Positions 32,701-40,019 are shown, numbered from the stretch's first letter. The stretch: DNA of 64,000 nt from UBA2231 sp964415175 (GCA_964415175.1 CAYPYG010000015.1:1-64000), one strand, 5' to 3'. Made by a program: numbers and translations. Notes: generated by a model from the sequence alone, not told the origin.

Positions 32701-35124
32701 CTTGATGATCTCGGAATGGAAGGCGTGGCTGACGGCTATCTCGCCGGCTTCCACCCCCATCGCCTTGAAGTGCGCGACGGCGTCCTCCACGGACTTCGCC
32801 TCGCCGGCTATGACGGTCTGCAGAGGGCAGTTCTTGTTGGCGCAGATGACGTAGCCCTTTATCTTTTTCAGTTCCACGTCGACCTTGTCGCAGCCGAGCG
32901 CGACCGAGGCCATCTTGCCCGGGTCGGCGACCTTGACGTTGGCCATCTCTTTGGCGCGGTTGGTGACGGCGCGCAGGCCGTTCTCGAAGCTGAAGATGCC
33001 CGCGGCGGTGGCGGCGGCGTACTCGCCCAGCGAGTGGCCGATGGCCATGTCCGGCTTTATGCCGAACTCGCGGAACAGGCGGTACATCGCTATGTCGGCC
33101 GTCATCATCGACGGCTGGGTGAGCTGGGTCTGCTTGATGGCCGCTTCGCGCTTCGCGAGGTCCTCTTTGGATTCGCCGGGTTTGGACCAGATCGCCTCGG
33201 TCAGGCGCACTCCTATCATCTTGTCGAGGATGACGTCGGCCTCGTCGAAGGTCGCCTGCACCACCTGGTACTTGGCGGCGAGGTCGCGCATCATGTCCAC
33301 GTACTGCGAGCCCTGGCCGGGGAACAGCAGGCCGACCTTGGCCTGGTTCACGCCGGTCCTGAAGGTGTAGACGCCCTTGAGCTTGAAGTTGAGCGGCGGC
33401 TCGCTCCAGGCCTCGTCCTTGCCGTTCCTGGCCATGAACTCGACCTTATCGGCGAGGTCCTTGGGCGACTTGGCGACTATCGAGACTCCCCACGGACCTT
33501 TGGGCTTCGTCATGGACGGCTGGGCGTAGGCGGCCAGCGGATAATTTTCGGGCCACCTGGAGAACACGGCCGCGGCCTCCGCCTTCGCGTTCTTTATCAC
33601 GTCGGCCGGGCTGGCGCCGGTGAAGGTGACGGCTTCGCCCTGCAGGGCGGAGAAGGGCGCCTTGGGGTTCTCGGCGACGGGAGCGGAGGACACCGACACC
33701 GCGGCGGCGCGGGCGGCGGGGGCTTCGGGCTTCTGGCCGGCGTATTCTTCCATGGCGACATGGAAGTTGGTGCCGCCGAAGCCGAAGGACGATACCCCGG
33801 CGCGGCGGATGCCGCTCTTCTCCCATTTCTCGGGCTTCGTGATGACGCGGAAGAGGTTCAGGTCTATCTTGGGATTGGGCCGCTCGTAGTTTATCGAGGT
33901 CGGCAGCGTCTTGTGGTGCAGCGCCAGGGCGGTCTTGACCAGGCTGACGGCGCCGGCGGCGGCCTTGGAGTGGCCGATCTGGGATTTCACCGAGGTCAGG
34001 CCCAGCTTGCGGCCCCGGATGTGCGGCCCGAAGACCTCCTTGAGCGTCTCCACCTCGGCGGCGTCGCCGGCCACGGTGGCGGTGCCGTGGCATTCCACGA
34101 AGTCCACGTCGGCCGGGCCGTAGTCGAGTCCCTTGAAAGCGGCCTCGATGGCCAGTTTCTGGCCTTTCGGGTTCGGGGCGGTGATGCCCTTGCCCTTGCC
34201 GTCGGAGGAAGCGCCGACGGAATTGATCAGCGCGTAGATCCTGTCCCCGTCGCGCACGGCGTCGGAGAAGCGCTTGAGGAGGTACACCGCCACGGCCTCG
34301 GCCATGACGAAACCGTTGGCGCGTTCGTCGAAAGCGTAGGACCCGTCGGCCGAGAGCGCTCCTATCTTGCAGAACTTCACGAAAGCGGGGGCGCTCATCA
34401 TCTCGTCGGCGCCGCCGGCCACGGCCATGTCGAACTTGCCCGCGCGCAGGCCCATGACGGCGTAGTCCAGCGCGGCCATCGAGGAGGCGCAGGCGGCGTC
34501 CATCGTCATGTTGGGGCCGTTGAGGTTGAAGATATTGGCTATGCGGCCGGCCGTCACGTTGGAAAGCTCGCCGGGCATGGTGTCCTCGGTGATCTTTATG
34601 ATGCCGTTGTCTATGCCGGCCTCGAACTCGCGGATCATCTCCTCCTGCTTCTCGCGGGGCATGGACGAGAAGGCGGAGGTCTTCCGGAGGACGTCCTCGT
34701 TGTAGAACTTGTAGACGCGCAGGTCCGTGATCTCCTTGCGCATCGCGCCCATCGCGTTGCCCAGCACGGCGGCCGTGCGGGTATTGTCGAAAGGCTTCTT
34801 GTCGTAGCCGGCGTCCTCGAAGGCCATGCGGACGGCCTCGACGGTCATCTGCTGCAGGCGGGAGATCTGCGCGGCTATGGTCGGAGGGATCTTGTACTTT
34901 ATGGGGTCGAACTTGAAGCCTTCTATGAAACCGCCTATCTTGGAATAGGTCTTGTCCGCCGCCTTGCGGTCGGCGTCCCAGTAGAGGCGCCAGTCCCAGC
35001 GGTCGGCCGGGACCTCGGTGAGGCAGTTCCTGCCTTCGAGTATATTGTTCCAGAACTGTTCCTTGTTCAGGGCCTTGGGGGCTATTATCCCGAGACCTAC
35101 TATGGCTATTTTTTCGTTGTTCAT
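26737..35124 (-). CDS. PUFA/polyketide-type megasynthase: KS-AT-KS-ACPx3-KR-DH
   Basis: A 2795-residue cytosolic multienzyme. Domains in order: ketosynthase 1 (about 1-460; Cys212 in DAACASSM, then ECHGTAT and IGHSKAAAG); acyltransferase (about 590-890; Ser698 in GHSLGE); ketosynthase 2 (about 1030-1500; Cys1247 in SAACASTT, but SHETYT with His1395 replaces the usual CHGT); three carrier domains with 122-residue period; ketoreductase with a structural half (about 1990-2440; TGGGRGLG, Tyr2412); and a hot-dog dehydratase (about 2510-2795; His2546 in HSINGTPYVP). The carriers read LGIDTVKQAE, with Thr1639, Thr1761 and Thr1883 where Ser normally carries phosphopantetheine. The second dehydratase residue is Glu2715 instead of Asp. 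The layout resembles PfaA with an added KS. No enoylreductase (PfaD) is nearby. The product is unknown, probably a long-chain lipid. Confidence 0.9.
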   Translation of the reverse strand: MNNEKIAIVGLGIIAPKALNKEQFWNNILEGRNCLTEVPADRWDWRLYWDADRKAADKTYSKIGGFIEGFKFDPIKYKIPPTIAAQISRLQQMTVEAVRMAFEDAGYDKKPFDNTRTAAVLGNAMGAMRKEITDLRVYKFYNEDVLRKTSAFSSMPREKQEEMIREFEAGIDNGIIKITEDTMPGELSNVTAGRIANIFNLNGPNMTMDAACASSMAALDYAVMGLRAGKFDMAVAGGADEMMSAPAFVKFCKIGALSADGSYAFDERANGFVMAEAVAVYLLKRFSDAVRDGDRIYALINSVGASSDGKGKGITAPNPKGQKLAIEAAFKGLDYGPADVDFVECHGTATVAGDAAEVETLKEVFGPHIRGRKLGLTSVKSQIGHSKAAAGAVSLVKTALALHHKTLPTSINYERPNPKIDLNLFRVITKPEKWEKSGIRRAGVSSFGFGGTNFHVAMEEYAGQKPEAPAARAAAVSVSSAPVAENPKAPFSALQGEAVTFTGASPADVIKNAKAEAAAVFSRWPENYPLAAYAQPSMTKPKGPWGVSIVAKSPKDLADKVEFMARNGKDEAWSEPPLNFKLKGVYTFRTGVNQAKVGLLFPGQGSQYVDMMRDLAAKYQVVQATFDEADVILDKMIGVRLTEAIWSKPGESKEDLAKREAAIKQTQLTQPSMMTADIAMYRLFREFGIKPDMAIGHSLGEYAAATAAGIFSFENGLRAVTNRAKEMANVKVADPGKMASVALGCDKVDVELKKIKGYVICANKNCPLQTVIAGEAKSVEDAVAHFKAMGVEAGEIAVSHAFHSEIIKSAMGPYRRFLESIPIKPADMKILSNVTADFFPQDTQGIYDMLIKQMTSPVEFIKQLERMYDEGVRTFIECGPKRVLSAFATSTLKGRPDVTVLASNHPKRGGITELNDLLANMTALGIPVNWDSKAPRQGGAFFNPYYQGWALQVSAGDTMRHGVPVQSASSAPAALPAEKASFAEKYGFNFNPIAVSGVAGGSPGTRDQLFRERSLDEILEGRNMIEPIPQAWREKQVDKNILRVVKAADGSGSIERIDSADQAIKLSARKGVFDFEKDFGVPPTMAKAMGSVFRMALAAGVLALKDAGLPLIHYYKRTTTGGWLPEKWALPEPVASETGVVFASAFPVTEQMIEEITGYFNSKYGGASSDRMWDVYDNLVGRLSDPKDKREIREWMQKNFPAGAPAGSPEAYAFSQNFLLKVIPIGDSQFAQWVGAKGPAVHMSAACASTTQGVHIAESWIRAGKCKRVVVIAADDITNETIQQWTMPGFLASGTATTKENIAEAALPFDRRRHGLIVGSAAVSLIIEDETLVRARGMKPLARLLLTESANSAFHVTRLDTEHVASVMEGFVSKIERVYGLNRAEMAPRTLFMSHETYTPARGGSASAEVKALRRAFGPAADQVVVSNVKGFTGHTMGASLEDAVAVRALNTGLIPPIANYKEPDPELAGINLSKGGKYDLKYALRFAAGFGSHMGMSFIEKTYTAGESRFENENTYKAWLEAVSGDPQPELEVVFNTLRIKDRKAAGKGDPFRPAPAPARQPEPVREPVGVTAAAPAQPHYAEPKPAPAPAVQAAAPAGVSEESIKTAILDMITAKTGYPKDMLELDLDMEADLGIDTVKQAELFAAIREHYDIPRRDNVSLKDYPTIRHCIKFVLDEKSGGAAVPAQSAPAAAAQQAPAAQAAPAAQPVQSAPAAAVTAGLSEESVKAEILGMITAKTGYPKDMLELDLDMEADLGIDTVKQAELFAAIREHYDIPRRDNVSLKDYPTIRHCIKFVLDEKSGGAAVPAQSAPAAAAQQAPAAQAAPAAQPVQSAPAAAVTAGLSEESVKAEILGMITAKTGYPKDMLELDLDMEADLGIDTVKQAELFAAIREHYDIPRRDNVSLKDYPTIRHCIKFVLDEKGGAAAAAAPQPAQQQAPAAPAAQAAPAAAPASQQELPFDEKPSPEYPKRHIRHIPVIAPAPVEQEIIRKYSASRPVLIMASDLALAKAYRAELSKHRIDSHIFISEKTRLKDSRTLDWSDTAAVDKALQDFAAAHPDTQGLVFLLGCVEKKFAPSSTDAYADYNRFAVPLFLAAKHLFKPLSAVEPGMSTFLAVVTRLDGGFGYRTDQVYDPIYGAIHGVTLCLRKELENTAVKLIDFAAGSPTEALVQKTFYELLYGDKRLAIGYDGARRSTLLAKPELLDYSRERTPLKGKKIIVTGGGRGLGSLFSKIVARRWKPELILMDIIELGAGIERFAAMTEDQLKAYKNSELWAEVKKKHAKPTPALLEREFTALKDAAELYRTLQRIKAAGSKVTYLKCDLNDPEAFAAAVAALKAEHGQVDGLVHFAGLERSKLVSDKALEEFQLIYKVKAHSAVNFLKSGLVKEKGFWVMLSSIAGKFGNLGQSDYAAASDYIAKMCVSLSNKGVRALGVDMTAYALIGMGARPGVEAFLKSQELDFLYPEEGMNAVADELVYGQRPEIVLSGSLGKMDWDKQLTFVPGFPGASPSSWHFAEKVKASVKGVEFSAEKEYSLEKDPYLADHSINGTPYVPGVMGLETFAECAAEFSGRVPSSLEDVRFQVPIKLLRNKPVTGLINARPEGARTALTISTEFTGPKGVKLGQARTHFSARASYETHKPWEGEEKPSIPKVKKYKVTAETIYKTYFHGPSFRVLEGILELEKDGTLAVFRRPQAPLFRGERPKLVFHPMVVEAAFQACGYRDIHFERKMTLPDSVGRVTVYPCENEPDILYLKTVYKGRDGEGRSVYDAFAFDEAHNLVAEVRDYLMIPTQI
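29357..30279. repeat. Tandem 366-bp repeat inside the megasynthase (carrier domains)
   Basis: About two and a half copies with exact 366-base period. For example TGGCGGATGG occurs at 29381, 29747 and 30113. Copies 1 and 2 are identical over nearly the whole unit except single changes such as G/A at 29380/29746. The third diverges after 30278. The unit encodes one carrier domain plus an Ala/Pro/Gln-rich linker. The near-identity at silent positions indicates recent duplication or ongoing gene conversion. Confidence 0.9.
32234..32258. repeat. REP-like perfect palindrome within the megasynthase gene
   Basis: The arms GGGACACCATG (32234-32244) and CATGGTGTCCC (32248-32258) are perfectly complementary with a three-base loop. 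It falls in the linker between the AT and second KS domains and is translated in frame (GDTMRHGVPV). The shape resembles REP/BIME-type palindromes mobilised by IS200-like RAYT transposases. No second copy or transposase was seen in the window. Confidence 0.6.
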
Positions 35125-35160
35125 ATCTTGTGCGACGCCTCCGGGCGTGAAAAGCCGTCC

Positions 35161-35182
35161 GCGCCGGCGGCTCTGCCGGCGC
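35161..35182. other. Hairpin in the megasynthase 5' leader
   Basis: GCGCCGGC and GCCGGCGC pair over eight bases around a six-base loop, about 37 bases upstream of the megasynthase ATG (35124). It would form in its untranslated leader. The rest of the 277-base divergent gap (35125-35401) holds a TTATAA-like -10 for the minus strand without a clear -35, and the plus-strand promoter listed separately. Confidence 0.5.
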
Positions 35183-35348
35183 TTTCAGCGGATTGGGCTT
35201 ATAAGTGTTCGCTCATTTCAAGGGTAAGATCGGTATGGAGCGCGGAGCGGCCGGTCCGGATTCGCTCAGCGGGATCCCCATATATATACTTTATTAAATC
35301 CCGGGGGTCCGGTTCAAGTTCCGCCGGGGGCCGCGGCCGGTCCCGCTA

Positions 35349-35378
35349 TTGTAAAGAAGACGGGATTTATATTAATAT
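35349..35378 (+). promoter_or_regulatory. Probable promoter of the MBL-fold hydrolase gene
   Basis: TTGTAA (35349-35354) and TAATAT (35373-35378) have an 18-base spacer. Transcription from about 35385 would leave a leader of about 17 bases without Shine-Dalgarno before ATG 35402. Confidence 0.4.
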
Positions 35379-35401
35379 GGCTTTTTCCGGCTTGCGCTGA
35401 T

Positions 35402-36247
35402 ATGAAGATCAAATTCTGGGGCGCCCGCGGCAGCATCCCCGTTTCGGGCGAAAAATATCTTAAGTACGGCGGCGACACCACCTGCGTCGAGATACGCGCC
35501 GCTTCCGGCGAACTCGTGATAGTGGACGCGGGTTCCGGGATACGCCTGCTCGGAAAGGAACTCGTGAAGGAAGGCCTTTCCCGGTTCACGATGCTCTTCA
35601 CCCACTCCCACTGGGACCACGTCCTGGGCTTTCCTTTCTTCGCCCCGATCTACCGCAAGAAGGTCGCTATAACGATGATGGGCTGCTCTTTTTCCGAGGA
35701 GGAACCTCTGCGGGAGATCATCAGCAAGACCATGCGGCCGCCGGGTTTCCCCGTGAAGTTCGAGGAGATCTCCGCCTCCTTCAGTTTCGCCCCCATCTGC
35801 CGGAAGGGTTTCCGGGTCGGTTCCATGAAGATAGATCCCATAGAGATCAGCCATCCCAACCAGGGCCTGGGCTACAAGTTCACCGAGGACGGGAAGACCT
35901 TCATTTTCCTTACCGACAACGAACTGGGCTACCGGCACGAGGGCGGGCGCAATTTCGAGGAATACGCGGCCTTCGCGAAAGGGGCCGACGTCCTGGTCCA
36001 TGACGCGGACTATACCGACGAGGAATATCCCCTCCACCGCACCTGGGGCCATTCGACCTCCGGCCAGGCCCTCGAACTGGCCGTGGCGGCCGGGGTCTCT
36101 TCGCTCGGGCTTTTCCATCATAACCAGGAGCGCGGCGACGAGGAACTGGATTCGATCGTGGCCGCCTGCGGCCGCCAGCTCGAAGGAAGGGACGGGGCTC
36201 CTTCGTCGGTGTTCGCCGTCCGGCCGGAACAGGAGATCATACTGTGA
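35402..36247 (+). CDS. Metallo-beta-lactamase-fold hydrolase (PhnP-like)
   Basis: A 281-residue cytosolic protein with the N-terminus MKIKFWGARGSIPVSGEKYL, typical of the MBL subgroup related to cyclic phosphodiesterases (PhnP, ElaC-like). The metal motif is THSHWDH (His68, His70, Asp72, His73), with later ligands likely at HDADYTDEE and in GHSTSGQALELA. It probably hydrolyses a phosphodiester or related ester; the substrate is unknown. The stop overlaps the GTG start of the next gene (GTGA), so they are translationally coupled. Confidence 0.85.
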   Translation: MKIKFWGARGSIPVSGEKYLKYGGDTTCVEIRAASGELVIVDAGSGIRLLGKELVKEGLSRFTMLFTHSHWDHVLGFPFFAPIYRKKVAITMMGCSFSEEEPLREIISKTMRPPGFPVKFEEISASFSFAPICRKGFRVGSMKIDPIEISHPNQGLGYKFTEDGKTFIFLTDNELGYRHEGGRNFEEYAAFAKGADVLVHDADYTDEEYPLHRTWGHSTSGQALELAVAAGVSSLGLFHHNQERGDEELDSIVAACGRQLEGRDGAPSSVFAVRPEQEIIL

Positions 36248-36759
36248 AATTCAGCGTCTATTCGCTCTGGACCGATCCCTATTTCTACCTCGCGGCCGCG
36301 GGCCTGGGGTTCGGCCTTTTCCTGCTGATCTATTCGATCCGCCGCTACCTGGAGCTGGCCAACCGCTCCGAGCTGGAGGACGAACCGTCCCCCGTCGCGG
36401 AAGAGCCCGGTACGGGCGCGGCCGACGAGCCGCAGGGCGAGCTTTTCCAGGCGCAGACCGGCGACCCGGTCTACGGAGAGAGTTCCCCCGAAGGGACTTA
36501 CGCGGAAGAACGGGCGGACGCCGGGCAGCAGCCGGGGGAGCCTTCCCCCGCCGAGACCTTCGTCATGGGGATCTACGAATCCCTGAAGTCCCTCGACGCC
36601 AGGATGGGAAAGCTGGAAAAGGGCCTGGGCGCCGGACGCATCAGCTCCGAGTTCACCGTCAAATTCCTGGAAGACATACTCTCCGATTACGACTCGCTGG
36701 ACAAGGAAAAGATCAAGGCCAGGCTGGAATACCTGGTCTCCGACCTGAAGGGCAAGTGA
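36244..36759 (+). CDS. Membrane-anchored protein of unknown function
   Basis: A 171-residue protein starting at GTG 36244. One N-terminal membrane helix (YFYLAAAGLGFGLFLLIYSI) is followed by an acidic, Pro/Glu/Gly-rich linker (about residues 45-105) and a helical C-terminal part (ETFVMGIYESLKSLDARMGK, EKIKARLEYLVSDLKGK) that may form a coiled coil. The N-out or N-in orientation is uncertain. It is coupled to the MBL-fold gene upstream and lies 10 bases before the PorV-like gene. No family is recognised. Confidence 0.75.
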   Translation: MKFSVYSLWTDPYFYLAAAGLGFGLFLLIYSIRRYLELANRSELEDEPSPVAEEPGTGAADEPQGELFQAQTGDPVYGESSPEGTYAEERADAGQQPGEPSPAETFVMGIYESLKSLDARMGKLEKGLGAGRISSEFTVKFLEDILSDYDSLDKEKIKARLEYLVSDLKGK

Positions 36760-36769
36760 TCCCGCCTAA

Positions 36770-38164
36770 GTGAAAACGAGAAGCGGAAGATATCTCCCGG
36801 TACTGGCCGCGGCGCTGCTGTCCTGCGCCGCGCCCGCCCGCTCCGGCCTGCTGCCCGAAGGGGCTTTCTCCGACGACGCCCGCGGGACCACCGCGGCCGC
36901 TTTCCTGAAAGCCCCTCCGGCGGCCAGGATAGAGGCGCTGGGCGGCGGCGGCCTGGCCGCCCCGGCGCCCGATTCCGTCTTCTTCAATCCCGCCGCGCCG
37001 GCCGGCCTGCGCGGCGCCTACGCGGTCTCCGGCTACGAGGCCATGCTCGAATCCGCCTACAGGGCCGCGCTGGCCTTCTCTCTCCCCGGTTCCGGCGGGA
37101 CCACCTGGTCGGCCGGCGCCGTTTTCGGCTCGGCCGGCAGGCTCGACCTGCTCGACGCCCGCGGCGACCACGGCGGCTCCTTCACCCATTACGACGCGGC
37201 GCTTTTCGTCTCCGCCGCCTTCCCCCTGCGCGCCGGCGGCTTCGGGGTTTCCGTAAAAGGCATCAAAAGCGCCATCGGCGACGTCTCGGCCGAAGGAGCC
37301 GCGGCGGACCTGGGCTATATAAATTACTCGAAGCGCAGGGGCGGCGCCGACCTGGCGCTGGCCGTGCGCAATCTGGGCACCCCGCTGAAGTACGAGAGCG
37401 GGAGCGACCCTCTGCCGCTCGAACTGGCGGCCGGCGCGCTCTGGCGCTATGACGGCGGTTTCCGGCTGATGGCCGACGGGAGGATGCCCGTCGACCATTC
37501 CCCTTATCTCATCGTCTCCGGAGAGTACGGCGTGCCGGTCGGAGAAAAGGCGTCCTTCGCCCTGCGCGCCGGCTTCAGCAGCCGGAACCTGGAGGACCTG
37601 GGAGCGGCCGGCGCGGTCAGCGGCGGTTTCGGGCTGGGCCTGGGCGCCGCCGCTTTCGACTACGCCTTCGTGCCCTACGGCGATCTGGGCTCCACCCACC
37701 GGGTGACGCTCAGCTGGAGGCTCGGCGCTCCGCGCCCGGAGCCGGAGCCCGCGCGCGCCGCTTCGCCGGCGCCTCCCGTCAGGACGGTAGTCGCCTCTTT
37801 CGCCGGCGGCGGCGCGGGGCTGGTCGTTTCGGACTACCTGCAGGAGCGGCTGGGGGCCGCCGGCGCCGGGACCGTGCCGCGCTCTTCGCCGGAATTCACG
37901 GCCGCCGAGCGCAGGCTGCTGACGGTCCAGGACGCGCCGTCCAACGCGGAACTGGCGGCGCTGGGCCGCGCCGTCGGAGCGGAACGCGTGGTTCACGGTT
38001 CGGTCTTTTTCGACGAGAAGGAAGGTTACCGTATCGAGGCGGTCATGGTGGGGTCGGCGGCCGGTTCCGTGCTGTCGTCGGGCGCCGAGACCGCGCGCGA
38101 CGGCTACGCCCTCGAGGAAGCCGCCGGCCGCCTGGCGGACGCGCTGCTGCGCGGACTGCCCTGA
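36770..38164 (+). CDS. PorV/PorQ-like outer-membrane beta-barrel with C-terminal FlgO/TolB-N-like domain
   Basis: A 464-residue secreted protein starting at GTG 36770 with a signal peptide (YLPVLAAALLSCAAPARSG). The first 320 residues look like a 14-strand barrel of the PorV/PorQ/UPF0164 type: the start AFLKAPPAARIEALGGGGLA followed by DSVFFNPAAPAGL is characteristic, and strands such as YDAALFVSAAFPLRAGGFG follow. The last 120 residues form a soluble alpha/beta domain (SDYLQERLGAAGAGTV, ALGRAVGAERVVHGSVFF) similar to FlgO/CsgG-type periplasmic modules. Its 3' end overlaps the convergent monophosphatase gene by 61 bases. Confidence 0.75.
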   Translation: MKTRSGRYLPVLAAALLSCAAPARSGLLPEGAFSDDARGTTAAAFLKAPPAARIEALGGGGLAAPAPDSVFFNPAAPAGLRGAYAVSGYEAMLESAYRAALAFSLPGSGGTTWSAGAVFGSAGRLDLLDARGDHGGSFTHYDAALFVSAAFPLRAGGFGVSVKGIKSAIGDVSAEGAAADLGYINYSKRRGGADLALAVRNLGTPLKYESGSDPLPLELAAGALWRYDGGFRLMADGRMPVDHSPYLIVSGEYGVPVGEKASFALRAGFSSRNLEDLGAAGAVSGGFGLGLGAAAFDYAFVPYGDLGSTHRVTLSWRLGAPRPEPEPARAASPAPPVRTVVASFAGGGAGLVVSDYLQERLGAAGAGTVPRSSPEFTAAERRLLTVQDAPSNAELAALGRAVGAERVVHGSVFFDEKEGYRIEAVMVGSAAGSVLSSGAETARDGYALEEAAGRLADALLRGLP

Positions 38165-38943
38165 GCCAGCCGCTTTTTGATTATCGCCAGCATCGCCCGG
38201 TTCAGCCGGCCGTTGGCGGCCAGCGTCTGGGGGCCGAAGTGCGCCGGTTCCCCCCAGCCCTTACCGGAGAAATCGCCGACCTTTCCTCCCGCCTCTTTCA
38301 CCAGCAGCAGACCGCCGGCCACGTCCCAGGGCTTGAGGTTGAACTCCCAGTAGCCGTCGAGGCGGCCGCAGGCGGTCCAGGCCAGGTCCAGCGCCGCGGA
38401 GCCCATTCTGCGTATGTCGTGCGAGATCTTCAGGAAGTCCGAGTAGAAGGCGCAGTAGAACTCCGCCCTCTCGCCGCGGTCGTAGGCGAAGCCGGTGGCC
38501 AGCAGGGCTTTCGAGAGCGACGGCGTACGGGAAACGCGCATCCTCCTGCCGTTGAGCGAGGCCCCGCGCCCCTTCACGGCGAAGAACAGCTCCCCGCGGA
38601 ACGGGTCCAACGTCCCCCCCGCCCGTATCTCCGCGCCGTCGTAGTACGCGGCGGTCACGGCGGCGGCCGGGAAGCCGTGGGCGTAATTGGTGGTGCCGTC
38701 GAGCGGGTCTATGATCCAGGCCGGGCGGCCGGGACGCAGGGTGTCCACTCCTTCCTCGGCCAGCAGGCCGTGGTCCGGGAAACGGCGGCGTATCATGGCG
38801 ATGGCTTTCTTCTGCGAGGCCAGGTCGGCGGCGGTCAGCAGATCGGCGCGGCCTTTAAGCGAATAGCCGACCCTGCCGAACTTGGCCTTGAGTATCTTTC
38901 CGCAGGATATCAGTATTTCTTTAAGCAGTTTTTCAGGCGTCAT
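38104..38943 (-). CDS. Inositol monophosphatase-family phosphatase
   Basis: A 279-residue protein with the lithium-sensitive phosphatase signatures. These are LLAEEG (metal-binding Glu), IIDPLDGTTNYAHGFP (the Asp pair of the metal site) and KPWDVAGGLLLVKEAGG near the C-terminus. It hydrolyses inositol-1-phosphate or a related phosphomonoester such as fructose-1,6-bisphosphate or PAP; which one cannot be told. The C-terminal 25 residues are Arg/Ala/Ser-rich and encoded in the overlap with the convergent PorV-like gene, so they may be non-functional tail. Confidence 0.9.
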   Translation of the reverse strand: MTPEKLLKEILISCGKILKAKFGRVGYSLKGRADLLTAADLASQKKAIAMIRRRFPDHGLLAEEGVDTLRPGRPAWIIDPLDGTTNYAHGFPAAAVTAAYYDGAEIRAGGTLDPFRGELFFAVKGRGASLNGRRMRVSRTPSLSKALLATGFAYDRGERAEFYCAFYSDFLKISHDIRRMGSAALDLAWTACGRLDGYWEFNLKPWDVAGGLLLVKEAGGKVGDFSGKGWGEPAHFGPQTLAANGRLNRAMLAIIKKRLAQGSPRSSASARRPAASSRA

Positions 38944-38960
38944 AAAATCGATGAACTATA

Positions 38961-39142
38961 GGGGTCGAATGGAGGTCGCCACGAAAAAACGCCGCTCGCA
39001 CACCGTGCTCGCGCTCCGACCTCGCCGCTCGCGCTCGTATGCGCCTCCGCTCCGCGAGGAGCAAAGCACCGTCAGCTGCGGCGCATACTCCGTAAGCTCG
39101 CGGCTTCGGACGGTTTTTCTTAGGCGACCTCCCTTCGGCCCC
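38961..39142. repeat. Large structured inverted-repeat element, copy 1
   Basis: The outer arms (38961-38980 and 39123-39142) are complementary at 18 of 20 positions. Inside are AAAAAAC/GGTTTTT flanks, a conserved core (TCGCACACCGTGCTCGC, then TCCGAC), a nine-base perfect stem GTATGCGCC/GGCGCATAC and a hairpin GCTCC-GCGA-GGAGC with a GNRA loop. The core matches copy 2 at 51788-51970, whereas the arms differ. The right arm includes the last seven codons and stop of the kinase-like gene ending at 39120. Nothing else is seen in this gap. Confidence 0.75.
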
Positions 39143-39983
39143 GCTGTTTCCTGATTTCTTTGGACGATCTTAAAGCCTTCAGGGCGCAGAAGAGTTCGGG
39201 CGGCAGGGACGGGCGGAATACTTTTACTTCTCGGCCGAGGCGATTTTCCAGCGCGCGGACCAGGCCGGCGCGGAACCAGGGGTCGTCCGTGAGCCCGCCC
39301 CAGAGCGCGGCCGCCAGCGGGCCGCGTCCGCCCGGCAGGAAGCCGTCGTCCTTCAGTTCGCCGGCCAGTCCGGCCAGCGCGGTCCAGGAGAGTTCCGCCA
39401 GCTCCAGCGCGGAAGGGTCCCCTCCCCGGGCCTTTTTAACCGCTTCGGCCGCGAAAGCGGCCGCCTTGCCCGGAGCGCCTTCGCCGGAAGGGACCTTTTT
39501 CCCCTTGAGCTTCAGCCAGGCCAGGCCCAGCCAGAGTCCGGAGCCGGGGTCGCCGCCTTCCGGGGCGTGACCGCCGGCCTTGATGAACCCTCCGCGCCCG
39601 TCCGGAGCCATGGCCACCGAGCCCGTGCCGGCGATGAGCAGAACTCCTTTTACGTTCCCCAGCGCGGCCCCGTAAGCCGCCTCGGCGTCGGAGATCACTC
39701 CCACGGTGTCGGCGCGCCCGGCCAGGGCGGCGGTGATGAATTCCTTTTTCCAGGTCCGGGAGAAGGCTCCCCGCGTGGCCACGAAGAGCGGCACCCCGGC
39801 GGGAGCCCCGCAGCGGTCCAGGAAGGCTTTTATCATGGACGGGAAGAGTTTTATTCCCCGGGTCGGCAGGCGGTCCCGCTTCAGGACCCGCCCGCGCCGG
39901 TCCACGGCGCAGAACCTGGTCCAGGAGGCGCCCCTGTCGGCGCCGGCCGCTGCCGGTAAGACCCGGGGTTTGACGGGCGGCAT
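39120..39983 (-). CDS. BadF/BadG-type ATPase, N-acetylglucosamine kinase-like
   Basis: A 287-residue ASKHA-fold protein. The N-terminal phosphate loop is AGADRGASWTRFCAVD. The central part has GVISDAEAAYGAALG and LLIAGTGSVAMAPDGRGG, matching the conserved Asp-Ala and GTGS motifs of the BadF/BcrA/GlcNAc-kinase group. A C-terminal segment is LFCALKALRSS. It probably phosphorylates an amino sugar released during cell-wall turnover, but benzoyl-CoA reductase activators share the fold and cannot be excluded. Cysteines needed for the activator [4Fe-4S] cluster are absent, which favours a kinase. Its last codons lie in the inverted-repeat element. Confidence 0.8.
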   Translation of the reverse strand: MPPVKPRVLPAAAGADRGASWTRFCAVDRRGRVLKRDRLPTRGIKLFPSMIKAFLDRCGAPAGVPLFVATRGAFSRTWKKEFITAALAGRADTVGVISDAEAAYGAALGNVKGVLLIAGTGSVAMAPDGRGGFIKAGGHAPEGGDPGSGLWLGLAWLKLKGKKVPSGEGAPGKAAAFAAEAVKKARGGDPSALELAELSWTALAGLAGELKDDGFLPGGRGPLAAALWGGLTDDPWFRAGLVRALENRLGREVKVFRPSLPPELFCALKALRSSKEIRKQRGRREVA

Positions 39984-40019
39984 GGGTTAATGATAGCATA
40001 ACTCCGTCGTCGCCCTGAT

